A stretch of 64,000 nucleotides of DNA. Origin: Isoetes taiwanensis (Eukaryota; Streptophyta; Lycopodiopsida; Isoetales; Isoetaceae). The position numbers were made by a program, and so were the translations under genes. Position 1 is the stretch's first letter, and each line of letters opens with the position of its first letter. The DNA lies in NCBI GenBank assembly GCA_021234155.1, contig JAJEKV010000232.1, forward strand, positions 1 to 64,000, given 5' to 3'. Positions 23,191 to 33,700 of this stretch are shown piece after piece. The notes under the pieces are model-generated. The model was not told the DNA's origin. It made no database searches and saw nothing but the letters and a program-made list of their open reading frames with translations.

Positions 23191-25070
23191 TTGCCGCACA
23201 GGAGGGAATCTTGCATGGACTCCCTATGAACAATGAGTCGCAGGAGATCTGTAATCAATATGCGGATGACACTTTCCTTTTTCGTAGGGCAGATGAGCAA
23301 AATTTGCAGAATGCCATTTCCTTGTTGGATTCCTTTTCCTTAGCATCTGGTATTTTTGTGGGTTGGCAGAAGTGTACAGCACTATGGGCATTGGACTCTC
23401 CAGTTCCACCATGTGTAGCTACCTTTCCATGGAAGATCCTTCCCCATGGTAAAGCAACCAAACTTCTCAGATCCCCAGAGGGTGTTCATATCTCATCGAG
23501 ATGAGATGCATGGGAGGCGATGATTAAGGGCTTGGAAAAGCACCTTTTTGGTGGTCCACAAATGAAGCTTTCCATGGCGGATCTAATTGTTGTGGCTAAG
23601 TCAGTTTTAAGCAGCACCCATGTGTATATGGCTTCGTTCATGTTGGCTCCACAGTCAAAGATACAACTTCTCGTCAGGGTTGTCAGGAACTTCATTTGGG
23701 GGGGAACAGAGGAGGGTGCTGCTGTCAAAGTCAGTTGGGAAAAGTGCATGTTGCTAAAGCATTTTGGCGGCCTTGGTATGATCAATTTTCTTTTGCAGAG
23801 CAAGGTGATGATTTCTAAGTCCATTTGGAGAATTTTGAATAATGTGGATGAGTCCCCGGGTTCCCGCCTTGTTTATCAGTCTTTGCAAATGTGCATTTCT
23901 TTTGGGTCTCTGGTCTCTTAGGCCATTTTTCCCCCGGCTCGTTTCTATCCATCGACGGCATACCCTAATGCATCCCCATTTCTTAGAGGATTGCTAGTTG
24001 CATGGGAGATCTGTACAATCTGTTTCATTTTCACCATCTTGCGCGACACCAAAGATGATCGCAAGTTGTTGGTGGATTCCATTGGATGTTGATCCTCTGG
24101 TTGCTTCAGTCCACCCATTGATGCAGCGTCGATGGAGAGCAGCAGGTGTGCATATGATATCTGATTGGTATAATAATCAAAGGCAGTTGCTGACATGGGA
24201 GGGGTTTAGAGCTAAGTTCCTCCTTTTAAGGTGGGATCGAGCTATTTGGCAGAAGGTGTCTTCAATTCTTCCTCCAGTAGCACAAGTGGATGACCCACAG
24301 CCGTGGGTAGTTCATGAGCATGTCAAAGCAGATGAGTTGGTGAATTCCATGTACAAGGTCTTGCTTGATGCTGATGTCTTGCCTCCTTCGTCCAAGTGGC
24401 CTTTGGTCATTCCCAGGGATCGGCAGAAAGCAGTATGGAAATGGGTATGGGATAAACTACTCCATCCCAAAGTATCTATTTTATGGTGGCAAATCACTCA
24501 TCGTTGTTCCGCAGATTAATATTCGGTGCATGATTTCGATGCGAGAGGTGTCGTGACTTTGTCCCTTATGTGCACAGAGGGACGAGACAATTGAGCATTG
24601 CTTCTTCCTATGTAGACATGTCAGACACGCTTGGTTGTGGCTTCAAGGCCTCTTTCATTGCAATTTGAATAGCCAGCAGGTGTTATTAGCAGTTTATCCA
24701 AGTAGTTGGGATAATTTGGCAAAAAGGGCATTTCATTTGGCTTCTGCATGGATCATCTGGTCCATTTGGAAAAGAAGGAATCTTCTCATATTCAAAGGTC
24801 TTGCTTGTTCAGATGCACAGGTCCTTCTTGATGCCCAACAACGAATTGTCAAAGCATTCAGGTGCTCATCAATTGCTAATGAGGTGAAGAGCCGTATTTG
24901 GGAGCACTATCTTCAGATTCATACTTACTTATGAGTTTTTGCTTGCTATTCATATTGTTTAGATGTTGTAGTTGAGTGGGGTGGTTTTGCTCTGGTGGAC
25001 TGAGTTATTAGTCCCCATTGTACTCTGTAACTTTCTCTGGATAATAAAGGCTCAAGTCCTTCAAAAAAAA
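23191..25070 (+). pseudogene. L1-type LINE ORF2, C-terminal half and tail
   Basis: Continues the reverse transcriptase interrupted at 19178. The catalytic block is ICNQYADDTFLFR near 23250-23285. Then come FSLASGIFVGWQKC, the thumb-like region with STHVYMASFMLAPQSK and RNFIWGG (23600-23710), and the C-terminal WKWVWDKLLHPKVSILWWQI (24440-24500) typical of the zf-RVT region. The end reads FHLASAWIIWSIWKRRN and stops at 24932-24934. About 130 bp of 3' UTR precede the A-run. Frameshifts near 23500, 23920 and 24517 break the frame. Confidence 0.85.
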
Positions 25071-25074
25071 AATG

Positions 25075-25595
25075 TTACAGTTGTTGAATTTTGATGAACC
25101 AAATTGACAGCTTACATAAAGTGCCAACATATAGATGGCTTCAAGGGTACAACTCCCTTAAAATAGGTGCAATAAGACAAACAACTTAGAATATGTTGAG
25201 GAGAGAAAATGCAAGCTCAAATTGCACAGATATTGAAATCATCAGAGATTAGCATCAGAGTATTCATGGAGTATTATATAATGCAGGACAGAGACATCGG
25301 GGAGGTATATGGCAAGCAAACATTGAAGGGGGAGGAAATATTGGAGGCAAGGTGCTGTCAGTTGTTGCAACGAGCTAGATATGGAGTGTGGCGAGTTCCA
25401 GTGGAGGTTGACAGAGGATCGGGGGGGGAGGGGGGGGGGGGGCCAACATCATATGAGAGCACCAAGGAGAGTGGTTTGGTGTGATAGGGCGACAAATGAA
25501 TTGTTTAAGAAGCATGGCACTTCAAAATGGCAATAAATCAATGGTTTAGGAAACAAGGCACTTCACAAATACAAAAGCAGGAAAGGGAACATCAT
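25075..25595. repeat. repeat A, right arm of an inverted pair
   Basis: Reverse complement of 15596-16087, beginning within a few bases of the LINE A-run. It has a 21-bp insertion (acatatagatggcttcaag region near 25128) and an expanded G-run at 25421-25442 relative to the left arm. Confidence 0.8.
25421..25442 (+). repeat. poly-G run (G8-A-G12)
   Basis: Almost uninterrupted guanines, 22 bases with one A. The sister arm of repeat A has only five G in the same place. Such runs can form G-quadruplexes and are also a common site of sequencing or assembly error. Confidence 0.9.
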
Positions 25596-27130
25596 TTTCG
25601 TATCAAAAATATGCCTCTGCTTGACAGTCTTCTAGTTGCTTTGTTCCCATAACTCATTTCGAACATCGATCATCACTACCATCAGAGATGGCATCAGCAG
25701 GATCATGGACGCGCTTAAAAGCCTATATACAATCAGGAACGAGCAGCAACAGATGAAGTAGCATGAGTCACATTAGCACATGCCACATAAGATGATCTCT
25801 TCTCCTGGACAGGTGGAGGAGTTGAACCTAAGTAGAAGGTCGTTAAGCCTTTGTATGAACCTGGGGCTGGATATCTCACTGAAAGAAAGCAAAGACCTCA
25901 TGTTCAAAAAACAAATGAACCAATTCTAGATCATTCAACAATTTGAGATCTAACTTTTTATAGCACAAGCCACTTTTCCAATCTGGAGATCCAAGTGTTA
26001 AAGAAACACAAATTCTGGGATCATTCAAAATTGAGTGAGAATATATATACCAAGTCCCATTCATAGTTGAAATTAAAAATTGATGAGCCATCAAATCAGG
26101 AGGGATGTTACGAAACACACAGGGCCTTTTTAATCACTAACTATACTAGGGAAAAATTCAGAAGAGTAATATTGATACATCAACTAACCACCAAGTGGAT
26201 CTATCCCTCTAAACACCCGACTATCTTACTGCATCATTGCTCTCAAACATAATTAAAACTGCATTTGTTGTCAATAACTTGTTAGATTGGAAAAGGGAGA
26301 GCGGAGAACAGCCAATAACAAGACACCTAGATATAAAATCGCAGAAAGTCTAGATAACCACCAGGGCATATGCACACTATACCCTACCACCATATCGGGC
26401 ATGGGACGAGTACATGCAAAGGGAAAGAGCCCAGATAAAACTTAGGGACTAGGCCCCATCACCAATCACAATAACAAAAAAAAGGGGGAGGGAGTAGAAA
26501 GAAGAACAGAGCTGTGCAAAAACTGACTATGGATTGGAGGTTCATCGATCCCTAATGATAGCTAGCCTCCTCTGTAAATTGCCCACTTTTTCTGAAGCCT
26601 CATTTCTCGGACCTCACTTAGGTCTTCATGCAGCCTCGTTATGTGGACTAGGGAAAGATCCTTTTGCACAGAAATTTTAGTACCCTTGAGATGGACCATG
26701 TAGCCTGTCCTGCAACGTAGCAAATTGCACGGGAAAATGGCATGGTCGGTCTGATCTCTGAGTGCTAACCCTTCATGCTGTAAGAGTTCCTGGGCTCTGT
26801 ACGTGCATTGTACATGTGATAAAATGTGCAATCGTCTCTTTATTTGAGCAAGAGTTTCTTTCATGGACCCCTACTATACGTAAGTTTCAAACTCTAGTCC
26901 TGCTGACGCTAATGTACGCCAATAATCTGGATGCTATCTGAATTTTGTGGCTCATGTACACTGTCCCAAGCCTCTTCCTGCCTCTATACATCTAAAATCT
27001 ACCTTCAGGCTCTAGACCATAGACGGAGCTTTGAGGCGATGAATGGAATGTCAAAAACATGTTAATCTTCAAGATGAAGATAAAGACAATATTATTGGAG
27101 GACATAAATGCATTTAATTTAATACATAGT
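25596..27130. repeat. repeat C, copy 1 (inverted relative to 36245-37460)
   Basis: The reverse complement matches 36245-37460 over more than 1.1 kb, for example CTAGCCTCCTCTGTAAATTG near 26563 against the opposite-strand text near 36790. The end at 27130 fuses to the LINE endonuclease relic. Both copies preserve parts of the same 100-codon frame. Confidence 0.82.
26562..26864 (-). CDS. hypothetical protein, 100 aa, within repeat C
   Basis: An open frame of 100 codons starting MKETLAQIKRRLHIL and ending QKKWAIYRGG. The other repeat copy (36505-36809, plus strand) keeps much of the same protein text with two stops and a frame change, including VQKDLSLVHITRLHEDLS. I do not recognise the family. 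It is basic, with no membrane segment, and contains cysteines in NLLRCRTGY. It may be an exon of a retroelement or of a duplicated host gene, or chance. Confidence 0.3.
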   Translation of the reverse strand: MKETLAQIKRRLHILSHVQCTYRAQELLQHEGLALRDQTDHAIFPCNLLRCRTGYMVHLKGTKISVQKDLSLVHITRLHEDLSEVREMRLQKKWAIYRGG

Positions 27131-28015
27131 AGCCATTCCTTTCCTTCTCACAAATGCAGAGGACCAGGCTTGCTTGCATCCATCTTTAAACTCCTCATCC
27201 TTCAAGTATAAAGTGTTTAACTTGAAATAAGTATAGGTCCTGCAATGCGCCCCATCCTGAGAACAAGAGAAATACTGCGGATTGTGATCTGAAATAGAGC
27301 TGTCAAGCATGTTTTGGCGAGAAAAATTATGCAAATATGTAGCTGCCAATGCATTATAATAGCCACTGTCATGACGTCCATATGCTCTACCAGCCCCAAG
27401 CCAGCCATTGCACCAAGTGAAGGTTCCATCGCCATCCACCTCTACCAAGCCACAGTCATGTATCAAGCGCTGCCATTGTTCACGTTCAAAGCCTTGGATG
27501 ACTTCTGATCCTCTGTCGCATCGATCAACTTCCAACTCCACCATATTGAAGTCACCCACCAGCAACCATGCAACATGAGCCCCCAGTCGAACTAGTTTGG
27601 ATCTCAAAGCAGCCCAGAGTGCACCTTTCTAATGAGGTCTATTGTGTGCATACACATTCACTAGTCCCCACTCTTGTCCCTTATCAAACCACTTGATAAT
27701 GATCCAGTGACCAAATCTATCAACATGACTGAATGTGACTGCTATATCATGTCTCCATGCTGTAAGGACCCCGGCTTTTGCCGAGACTGCTGCAGCCACC
27801 AAGACGTTATATTTCCTACCGATCACAGAAGCTACCTTTTGCACATCCTCTTTTTTGCACTTGTGCTCTTGTAGACAATAGAAATCTGAATTCATTCTAG
27901 CAAGAGCCATGGAAAGTCTGCTCCTTTTAGTTGGGGAGGAAGCAACACCCCAAACATTCCAAGAAACCAGCTTTTGTGATCCGTGTATTTGGTAAGAAGT
28001 GTTCATGATAACCAA
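27119..28015 (-). pseudogene. LINE endonuclease (APE-type) relic
   Basis: On the minus strand: KLVSWNVWGVASSPTKRS (the N-terminal SWN.RG block), FYCLQEHK (catalytic Glu), LVNVYAHN, WLLVGDFNMV (GDFN block), GTFTWCNGW, GRAYGRHDSG (R.DR block altered) and SISDHNP (SDH block). These are the ordered motifs of the apurinic endonuclease-like domain of L1-type LINEs. A single in-frame stop at 27629-27631 interrupts it. The fragment ends abruptly at repeat C on one side and enters repeat B on the other. It may be the 5' half of the same LINE family as 18051-25070 but lies in opposite orientation. Confidence 0.87.
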
Positions 28016-29040
28016 TGCCAGCTTTCTAGTTGGTTAGCTATCTCTAGTTGGTCCATGAACATTCAACAATGGTAAAACATTGCACATGCCAAGCAACAAT
28101 AAATTGAGATTAGTGACTTGTGTAAGAAGTGTTCATGCTATCTAATGCACAAAAGTCACCAAAAACTATGCGCACAGTTAATGCTAATTTTTGTTCACCA
28201 AATGATTGTCACCTTATACCAACCTTTTCAGACTGACAACCCACCACATTCACATCGCCACAATCTTTAAGTTGTCGCATGATCCCTATATTCATAATTT
28301 TTATAGTCTCAACCTCATTTGTCTCCTTCCTCTTCTTATTTTAGCAGGTCATATATAATTTAATAATTGTAGATTTGAAAGTAGTTTAGCCATCAAGCAT
28401 CATTAGGTAATTGAACTTTTGTGCTTGCGCCCACCTACAAATATAGCTAATGATCAATTGCCATAAAAAGGTTCCAAAATTATTTCCAAGTTAGGGTTGT
28501 CCAAGTTATCCAAAAAGAAGTGGGCATTGCAAGTTATATTTTAAAGTACAAAATTGAAGGAAAATGGTAGAGCGTCATCGACACATCATTGTTATTAAAG
28601 TTACATCTCATCTAAATGGTTACCCAAATTTTTTCTTTCTTTGGGGTTGTGACTTTGTGCTTTCTCCGGAATGTCTTTCACCCAAATGACCCCCTTTTTT
28701 TTTGTTGTGCTTCATACGGCAATTTTACATCTATTCATGCGTGAGCTAAAAAAATGGACTAATATGTCAACAATTTGCTACTCAAAGTCAGGTCCACCAT
28801 ATATCCATGTATCTTAACTACTTCTATGATGGTTACATTTTATTGTTTAATTATGTGCATGGACATGCAAGAGTTTCTATATAGTTGACAGACGATCTAA
28901 AATTAATAAGACATGACCTATAAAGCAATGCTTGTGTGGTGTGTGCATCTTATAGACCAATTGGTCTCTGTTGAGATTCGAGCTGGTTGCATAGTGGTTG
29001 TAATGAACCTACACGAAAATAAGAGGAAATACTAGAAAAT
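27975..29040. repeat. repeat B, copy 2
   Basis: Direct repeat of 16133-17783, lacking about 480 bp of it (junction near 28596). The right end runs into the gypsy-type repeat that starts at 29004; the first 45 bp of that repeat also occur at the end of copy 1. Confidence 0.82.
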
Positions 29041-29490
29041 ACGTCAGAAATAAGCAAAAAATACACTAGAACACTAGATATGCTTGATTTAACATAGCTA
29101 AATACGAGGGCTTGAGCTAGAAGGCTCAAGACTGGCATTGAACCGAAATGGTGCGATAGAATGAGGCACCTTTTATATATCTAGATCATGCAATTCCAAT
29201 CTAGAATGAGGCGTTGAATGTGTCATGATCGCGCTATTCCAACATGTGAGATCGGGCCAAGTGTCGCACATGGATGTAGGTTCTGGAACTAGAAACAACT
29301 GCATATATAAGAAGACGCAAGAGGATATATATTCAAGAAACACAAATAGCTCAGTTGGCAAAGGTGTATGGCATGCAACTAGAAAGCTGCAATTGCATCC
29401 ATATGATGACCATCTTTGTACGTACGAGGATACTATCCATATCGTCACACCATCCTCCGACAATAAGATGATGTCAAGCATGGAGCTGGA
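29004..29490 (-). repeat. putative 3' LTR
   Basis: Left direct repeat. Shared blocks with 30660-31190 include GAAAATAAGAG, GGCTTGAGCTAGA, TATATCTAGATCA, GTCGCACATG and GCATGCAACTAGAAAG. Divergence is considerable, suggesting an old insertion. Confidence 0.6.
29345..29412 (+). other. tRNA-like sequence inside the direct repeat
   Basis: TAGCTCAGTTGGCAAAG is a near-perfect internal Pol III A box, followed by GGCATGCAACTAGAAAG. In the other repeat copy (near 30985-31035) the downstream part reads GTTATGAGTTTGATCATGC, close to a B box (GGTTCGANTCC). Neither copy keeps both boxes and I could not fold a full cloverleaf, so it looks like a tRNA or SINE-head relic and not a working tRNA gene. Confidence 0.4.
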
Positions 29491-29659
29491 GTACTTGGAC
29501 TAGGCTTGTCTGGATATAGCGGTGATGGAAGTCTACAACTTTATCAGGAGTGTTGACAACATTCTCTACAAGTTTTCAAGTACGATCGCTCCCAATCCAT
29601 CAAATAAGAAAGACGACGTCGCACGAACTTGTTCTCATTACTATCAATCTTGATTGGTG

Positions 29660-29880
29660 GTTGAGGTGGAAGGACTTAATTGGAGAAGGGATTCGCCACA
29701 TAGGTTTTCAACAAAGAGATATGGAATACCAGGTGAAGACGAATTGCTGGTGGATGCTCCAAATGAAAAGCAGCATCGCCAACACGATCATTAATCTGAT
29801 AAGGCCCCAAGCGCCGATAGTCAAGTTTGTTACAGGGACGAGCTCTCAACAGGTCCCAGTGCAAGATGCTCAAGTTCTCT
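29660..29880 (-). pseudogene. Ty3/gypsy pol C-terminal fragment
   Basis: Minus-strand text LDYRRLGPYQINDRVGDAAF followed by HLEHPPAIRLHLVFHISLLK is the well-known gypsy integrase C-terminus (KL..R..GP..I..RVG..A..L.LP...R.H.VFHVSLLK). It is followed by degraded text before the putative 3' LTR. Only this piece of pol is certain; the minus-strand frame at 30244-30633 was not identified. Confidence 0.8.
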
Positions 29881-30659
29881 AGTCTCTATCTTTATAGATG
29901 GAACTGGCACAGGTGTAGCTACAGGCACTCATTGGACTTGGAAGACTTGACTACGTCCTTCTTGTTTATGTTCAAAAAGATGGATCACAACAGACCATAA
30001 ATTTGATAGCCTCCTTTAACGTCTTGAGGTCTTCCATAGGCAGTAACATATCCTTGACATCCTTGATAGGCTCCTTTAACGTCTTGAGGTCTTCCATTGT
30101 GAAGAGGAGCACCAGTATCTATAGCAATTTGAAAAGATTTTCAAAATGTATAGACAAAATCTGGACGAGAATCCTGCCTGATATTACTGAGCTTTGTAAC
30201 TATTGCGCATTGATAATTTGTATTTCCAAAGTATGCTGTGAGCTCAACACTGATGGTAGCAAAGTTTTGCAATTCTGAAGCTCCTCTCTCCAGCAAAGGA
30301 GCAAACCAACATAGGACTGCTCCTGTAAAGAGAGAACCAACTAGTCCAACTTGTTCTATGAGGAGGGAGCTGAATCACAAGCCGAATCTTGTACAAAGAA
30401 CCAAAGCTTGGATCGAGTTCCATCAAACTTTTATGCTCTGATGGCATCAATCTAGAGCTAAAAATTGACTCATGGGATGCTACCCATTCTAGCTCTTTAT
30501 TATCCAACTGCAACGTTGACATGCCTAAACAAGTTGTAAGAATTATTGTAACAAGGTGGAAACCTCCTGCATGATGGCGAAATACGAAATATGAAGATAG
30601 AAATAACTTAGGCTCGAAGCAGACTAGAATCAATAAAGGGATCCTGGTTCAAACTATCA

Positions 30660-31190
30660 TGAATCTACAAGAAAATAAGAGAAAACACGAACATACGCAA
30701 GAAATATGCAAACAATACACTGGAACATTGGATGTACTTATACAACATAGCGAAATGCAAGGCTTGAGCTAGATAGTGTTGAAGAGGAATGGTTCGACAA
30801 GAATGAGACACCTCTATATATATCTAGATCAATGACCAGGATCACACCATTTCAATATATAGTGTCGCACATGTATGTAAATCTGAAATGTTCCAAAAAC
30901 CACCAACAAATAGCTGTATATAAAGAAGATGTAAAAGGAGATCTTTAAAAAATACAAGTACTTCAGTTTCAATTAGTAAAAGACTATGGCATGAATGGCA
31001 TGCAACTAGAAAGTTATGAGTTTGATCATGCTTCATGCAACTATCTTTTGCATTCGTGTGATGACCATCCTTGTACATACGAGTATACGATCCATAACTG
31101 GTCTCCATTGGATGATGAGCATTTTCTAATGAAATGTATCAAGGATGCAATGGGTAGTCATGTGCATGACATAGATCTATATGTCTGTCA
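30660..31190 (-). repeat. putative 5' LTR
   Basis: Right direct repeat, homologous to 29004-29490. In element orientation it precedes the decayed primer-site-like sequence. Confidence 0.6.
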
Positions 31191-31640
31191 TAAGTAGTTT
31201 GTCATTGCAATCTTCAAATCGCATTAGTTACACTTTTTCCATAGTATAATGTAGTCTTATATTTGGAGGAAATAGGTATGCTTCTATGTGAAGATATACA
31301 GTGGATAGATATGCACTAAAAGAAAGACCACATAGCTTGTGACTGCAATCTTCAAGTGCATTAATTACATTTCAACATCCATTTTGGCATGATGGGGATG
31401 TATTTTTTATACATTATTACAGATAATTAGTTATATTTAATTCAATTAATTTTTGTCGTCCATGGGGACCAAGAGCATTCCCTATATCATGGGTCCCATG
31501 ACCTATTGGTCTCCGTGGACGTTTAAAAAATCTATTCTATTCTATATATCTACTGGCAGCCAATTGATCAACATTTTTCATTGTGCCCTAACCACGTACT
31601 ATGTGTTTTCATGAAAAACTCAGACTTGAGAATGGATTCA
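31191..31640. other. intergenic DNA with two facing LINE-B termini
   Basis: At about 31453-31535 the sequence TTGTCGTCCATGGGGACCAA is followed by a mirrored TTGGTCTCCGTGGACG. Each is the LINE-B 3' terminal block, head to head, with an ATTCTATTC-rich tail on the right. The remainder has no recognised content. Confidence 0.5.
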
Positions 31641-32026
31641 ACTCAATTGAGCATCACAACCTCTTTGTCTTACATGAACGTACAATGTATATTATATAAT
31701 ACTTGCAATCTCACTAGAAAAGGCATCATAAGAAGCATAAAGGACCTATGGATGATGAGCTATGCTTATGCAAGTCCAGTATCTAATCCGAGAGGAAATA
31801 AAATTGAACCCAATAAATATAATTGGTTAAAATACTCAATTGAGCATCACAACCTCTTTGTCTTACATGAGCGTACAATGTATATTGTATAATACTTGCA
31901 ATCTCACTAGACAAGGCATCATAAGAAGCATAAAGGACCTATGGATGATGAGCTATGCTTATGCAAATCCAGTATCTAATCCGAGAGAAAATAAAATTGA
32001 ATCCAATAAATATAATTGGCTAAAAT
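31641..32026. repeat. 193-bp tandem duplication
   Basis: Two consecutive units start ACTCAATTGAGCATCACAAC at 31641 and 31834 and differ at a handful of positions. Both units include a frame beginning SITTSLSYM, which is probably incidental. Confidence 0.92.
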
Positions 32027-32439
32027 TGGGTTGATCTTCTTTACGATGACTTTGTCTACATGAGATGCATATAAGTGCATAATAAGTACTCAAGCAGAAT
32101 TGATTTTTTTTTTTTTTCTTGCTTTGGCCAATCGTGTAATAGCTTGGTGATATCGTGTTTAGTTTATTGTGCTTTAAATCCTTGCATATGACTACTTAAA
32201 TACCTTTGAATATTGCTTAGGTTCTTAAGAATTGAATTGACCTGCTAGATAAGGAGGAGGATAATTTCTTAAATGTTTTAAAAAAATCTTGATACATTCA
32301 TTAGCTCCTTGAGCTTTGTCAATCCAGAAATTCGCTCCAAAACACTAAGTGAGTTTAGCTGCCCATATAGGTTATTAGTTATCCTTTTGCCTCTTGAACT
32401 TTGATGTTAAAATTGCAACAATATGCACATTTCTCTTTA

Positions 32440-33700
32440 CAATGGGCTTTAAGATGTTGTCGACTCATGACCAATCTGTAGAAGAGACTCGAAAGTTTGA
32501 TGTCTCCCATGTCTACCACTTTCTGGCAATAGAATATATGCCAGTTCAAAGCAGCACACTATAGAGGCAAAAATCTTGTTTATTGGAGAAGGATTGGATA
32601 TGGGACCCAGGACTTGGCTTCGAGATCCCAAGTGAGAAGGCTTTCTGGACATGTTCAAGTCTTCCCAGGTGACAAGCGATATCACTGACCTCCATACTTT
32701 CACTCCATATAAAAGAATTGACTCTACCAAACCTTGAATAAAGTTGTCTGATAGGACCAATCATAAAGCTCCACATTGTGGCAATTGCTTTGCATGGCAT
32801 CGAGAGCTTTCCAGCCTGCTGCTACTCATTATTAGATATAGGTATCCTAGTATGTGGTAGTAGTGAACTCCATTCCAAGATATTCGTATGTTTGTACCAT
32901 CTCTATGTTTTGACCTCAATAAGTGAAATGAGGTTGTCTGTGTTGTCTAGAAGATGATACGAGGAGTATCTTGATCTTTGCCCAATTGACCTGCATTCCA
33001 GTGTCCTGATAGAAAGTGCTGAATGTGTCCAGCTACTACTGCATACTTGTTGGGGTGTGAGTTAATAGGTCCACATCATTAGTATATATCAACTACCTAA
33101 TGATGTAGATTTTAACTCAAGTCCCTCTCCATCCATTCTTGACAAGCCAATCCTCCAATTGATCCATATTCAGTTGAAATAGCATGGAAGACAGCGGATA
33201 TACATGGCGCACTCCAACATTACTATTACTAGCATGGCATGATCGAGGCATTCAAGCCGCGACTCTTTCATATAGTCTATATGTTGCATTTTGTAGTTTC
33301 TGTAGGACTCCTAGTTGCGATGATCTCTCCCACAGTTTCTGCCTAGGCATAGTGGCAAAAGCCTTTGCGAAATCCACGAAGCAGCAATGCACATGTCGTT
33401 TATTTCTTATGTCTTCTAGTAGGATGCTCAATGTGAAAATGTGATCAATAGTATAATGTTTAGGTCGGATTGTCCAACGCACCCTTGTCTCCTCTGCCCA
33501 TGATGTCAATTGATGTTCAAGAATTTCGGCGAGCAGTTTTGCCAATAAAGGGCTGACCATGATTGTGTGGTAATTGATGGGACAGTGTCAATCCTTTGCT
33601 ACTCTGCTCACAAACCATTGCATAGGGAAGCCTTCTTGGATTAATCAAACTAATCATGATTACGACAATCTGCCTCCATTATTGCCAATGAGAGACCAGT
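32440..33700 (-). pseudogene. LINE-B reverse transcriptase fragment
   Basis: Minus-strand text, with several frame changes: MVSPLLAKLLAEILEHQL, then YTIDHIFTLSILLEDIRNKR and CCFVDFAKAFATMPRQKLWE (33252-33560). Then comes a decayed palm block YTNDVDLLTHTPTSM (for YADD) with DTGMQVNWAKIKILLVSSS and QTYEYLGMEF (32860-33090). Finally AAGWKALDAMQ, LVESILLYGVKVW and TWEDL (32600-32820). STIDHIFTL plus LLYG.E.W..S is a LINE type distinct from L1. The AGWKAL.AMQ block matches the copy at 37955-39127 (TAGWKALYAMQN), linking both to one family. The 3' end is truncated near 32440. Confidence 0.8.

Larger units (their letters stand above)
18051..25070 (+). mobile_element. L1-type LINE (5' truncated), split by a hAT element
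   Basis: The LINE comprises 18051-19178 and 23183-25070, with the hAT element at 19179-23182 between them. It has reverse transcriptase, a C-terminal zinc-binding-like region, and an A-run at about 25062-25071. The endonuclease is absent, so it is 5' truncated near 18050, where it abuts a LINE-B fragment. If the hAT and one 8-bp target copy are removed, the ORF joins in frame: ...VEVLAQVFS continues as LAAQEGILHGLPM. This shows the LINE came first and was open here when hit. No clear LINE target duplication was found. Confidence 0.88.
29004..31190 (-). mobile_element. internally deleted Ty3/gypsy-type element with two long direct repeats
   Basis: About 490 bp at 29004-29490 recur, diverged, at 30660-31190. 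Both start TGAA(C/T)CTACA. Between them, on the minus strand, is a gypsy pol C-terminus (29660-29880), so the element reads right to left. Next to the inner end of the right repeat, the minus strand has TGATAGTTTGAACCAGG, which resembles a decayed initiator-Met primer site. Only about 1.2 kb of internal DNA remains, so most of pol is gone. Boundaries are approximate. Confidence 0.6.

Noticed and set aside
18051-28015. Twin-primed (5' inverted) single LINE made of the endonuclease and reverse transcriptase pieces
   Set aside because: In twin priming the inverted 5' part lies upstream of the 3' part; here the endonuclease relic lies downstream of the A-run.
29345-29412. Functional tRNA gene
   Set aside because: No complete cloverleaf or acceptor stem could be formed and the B box is poor.
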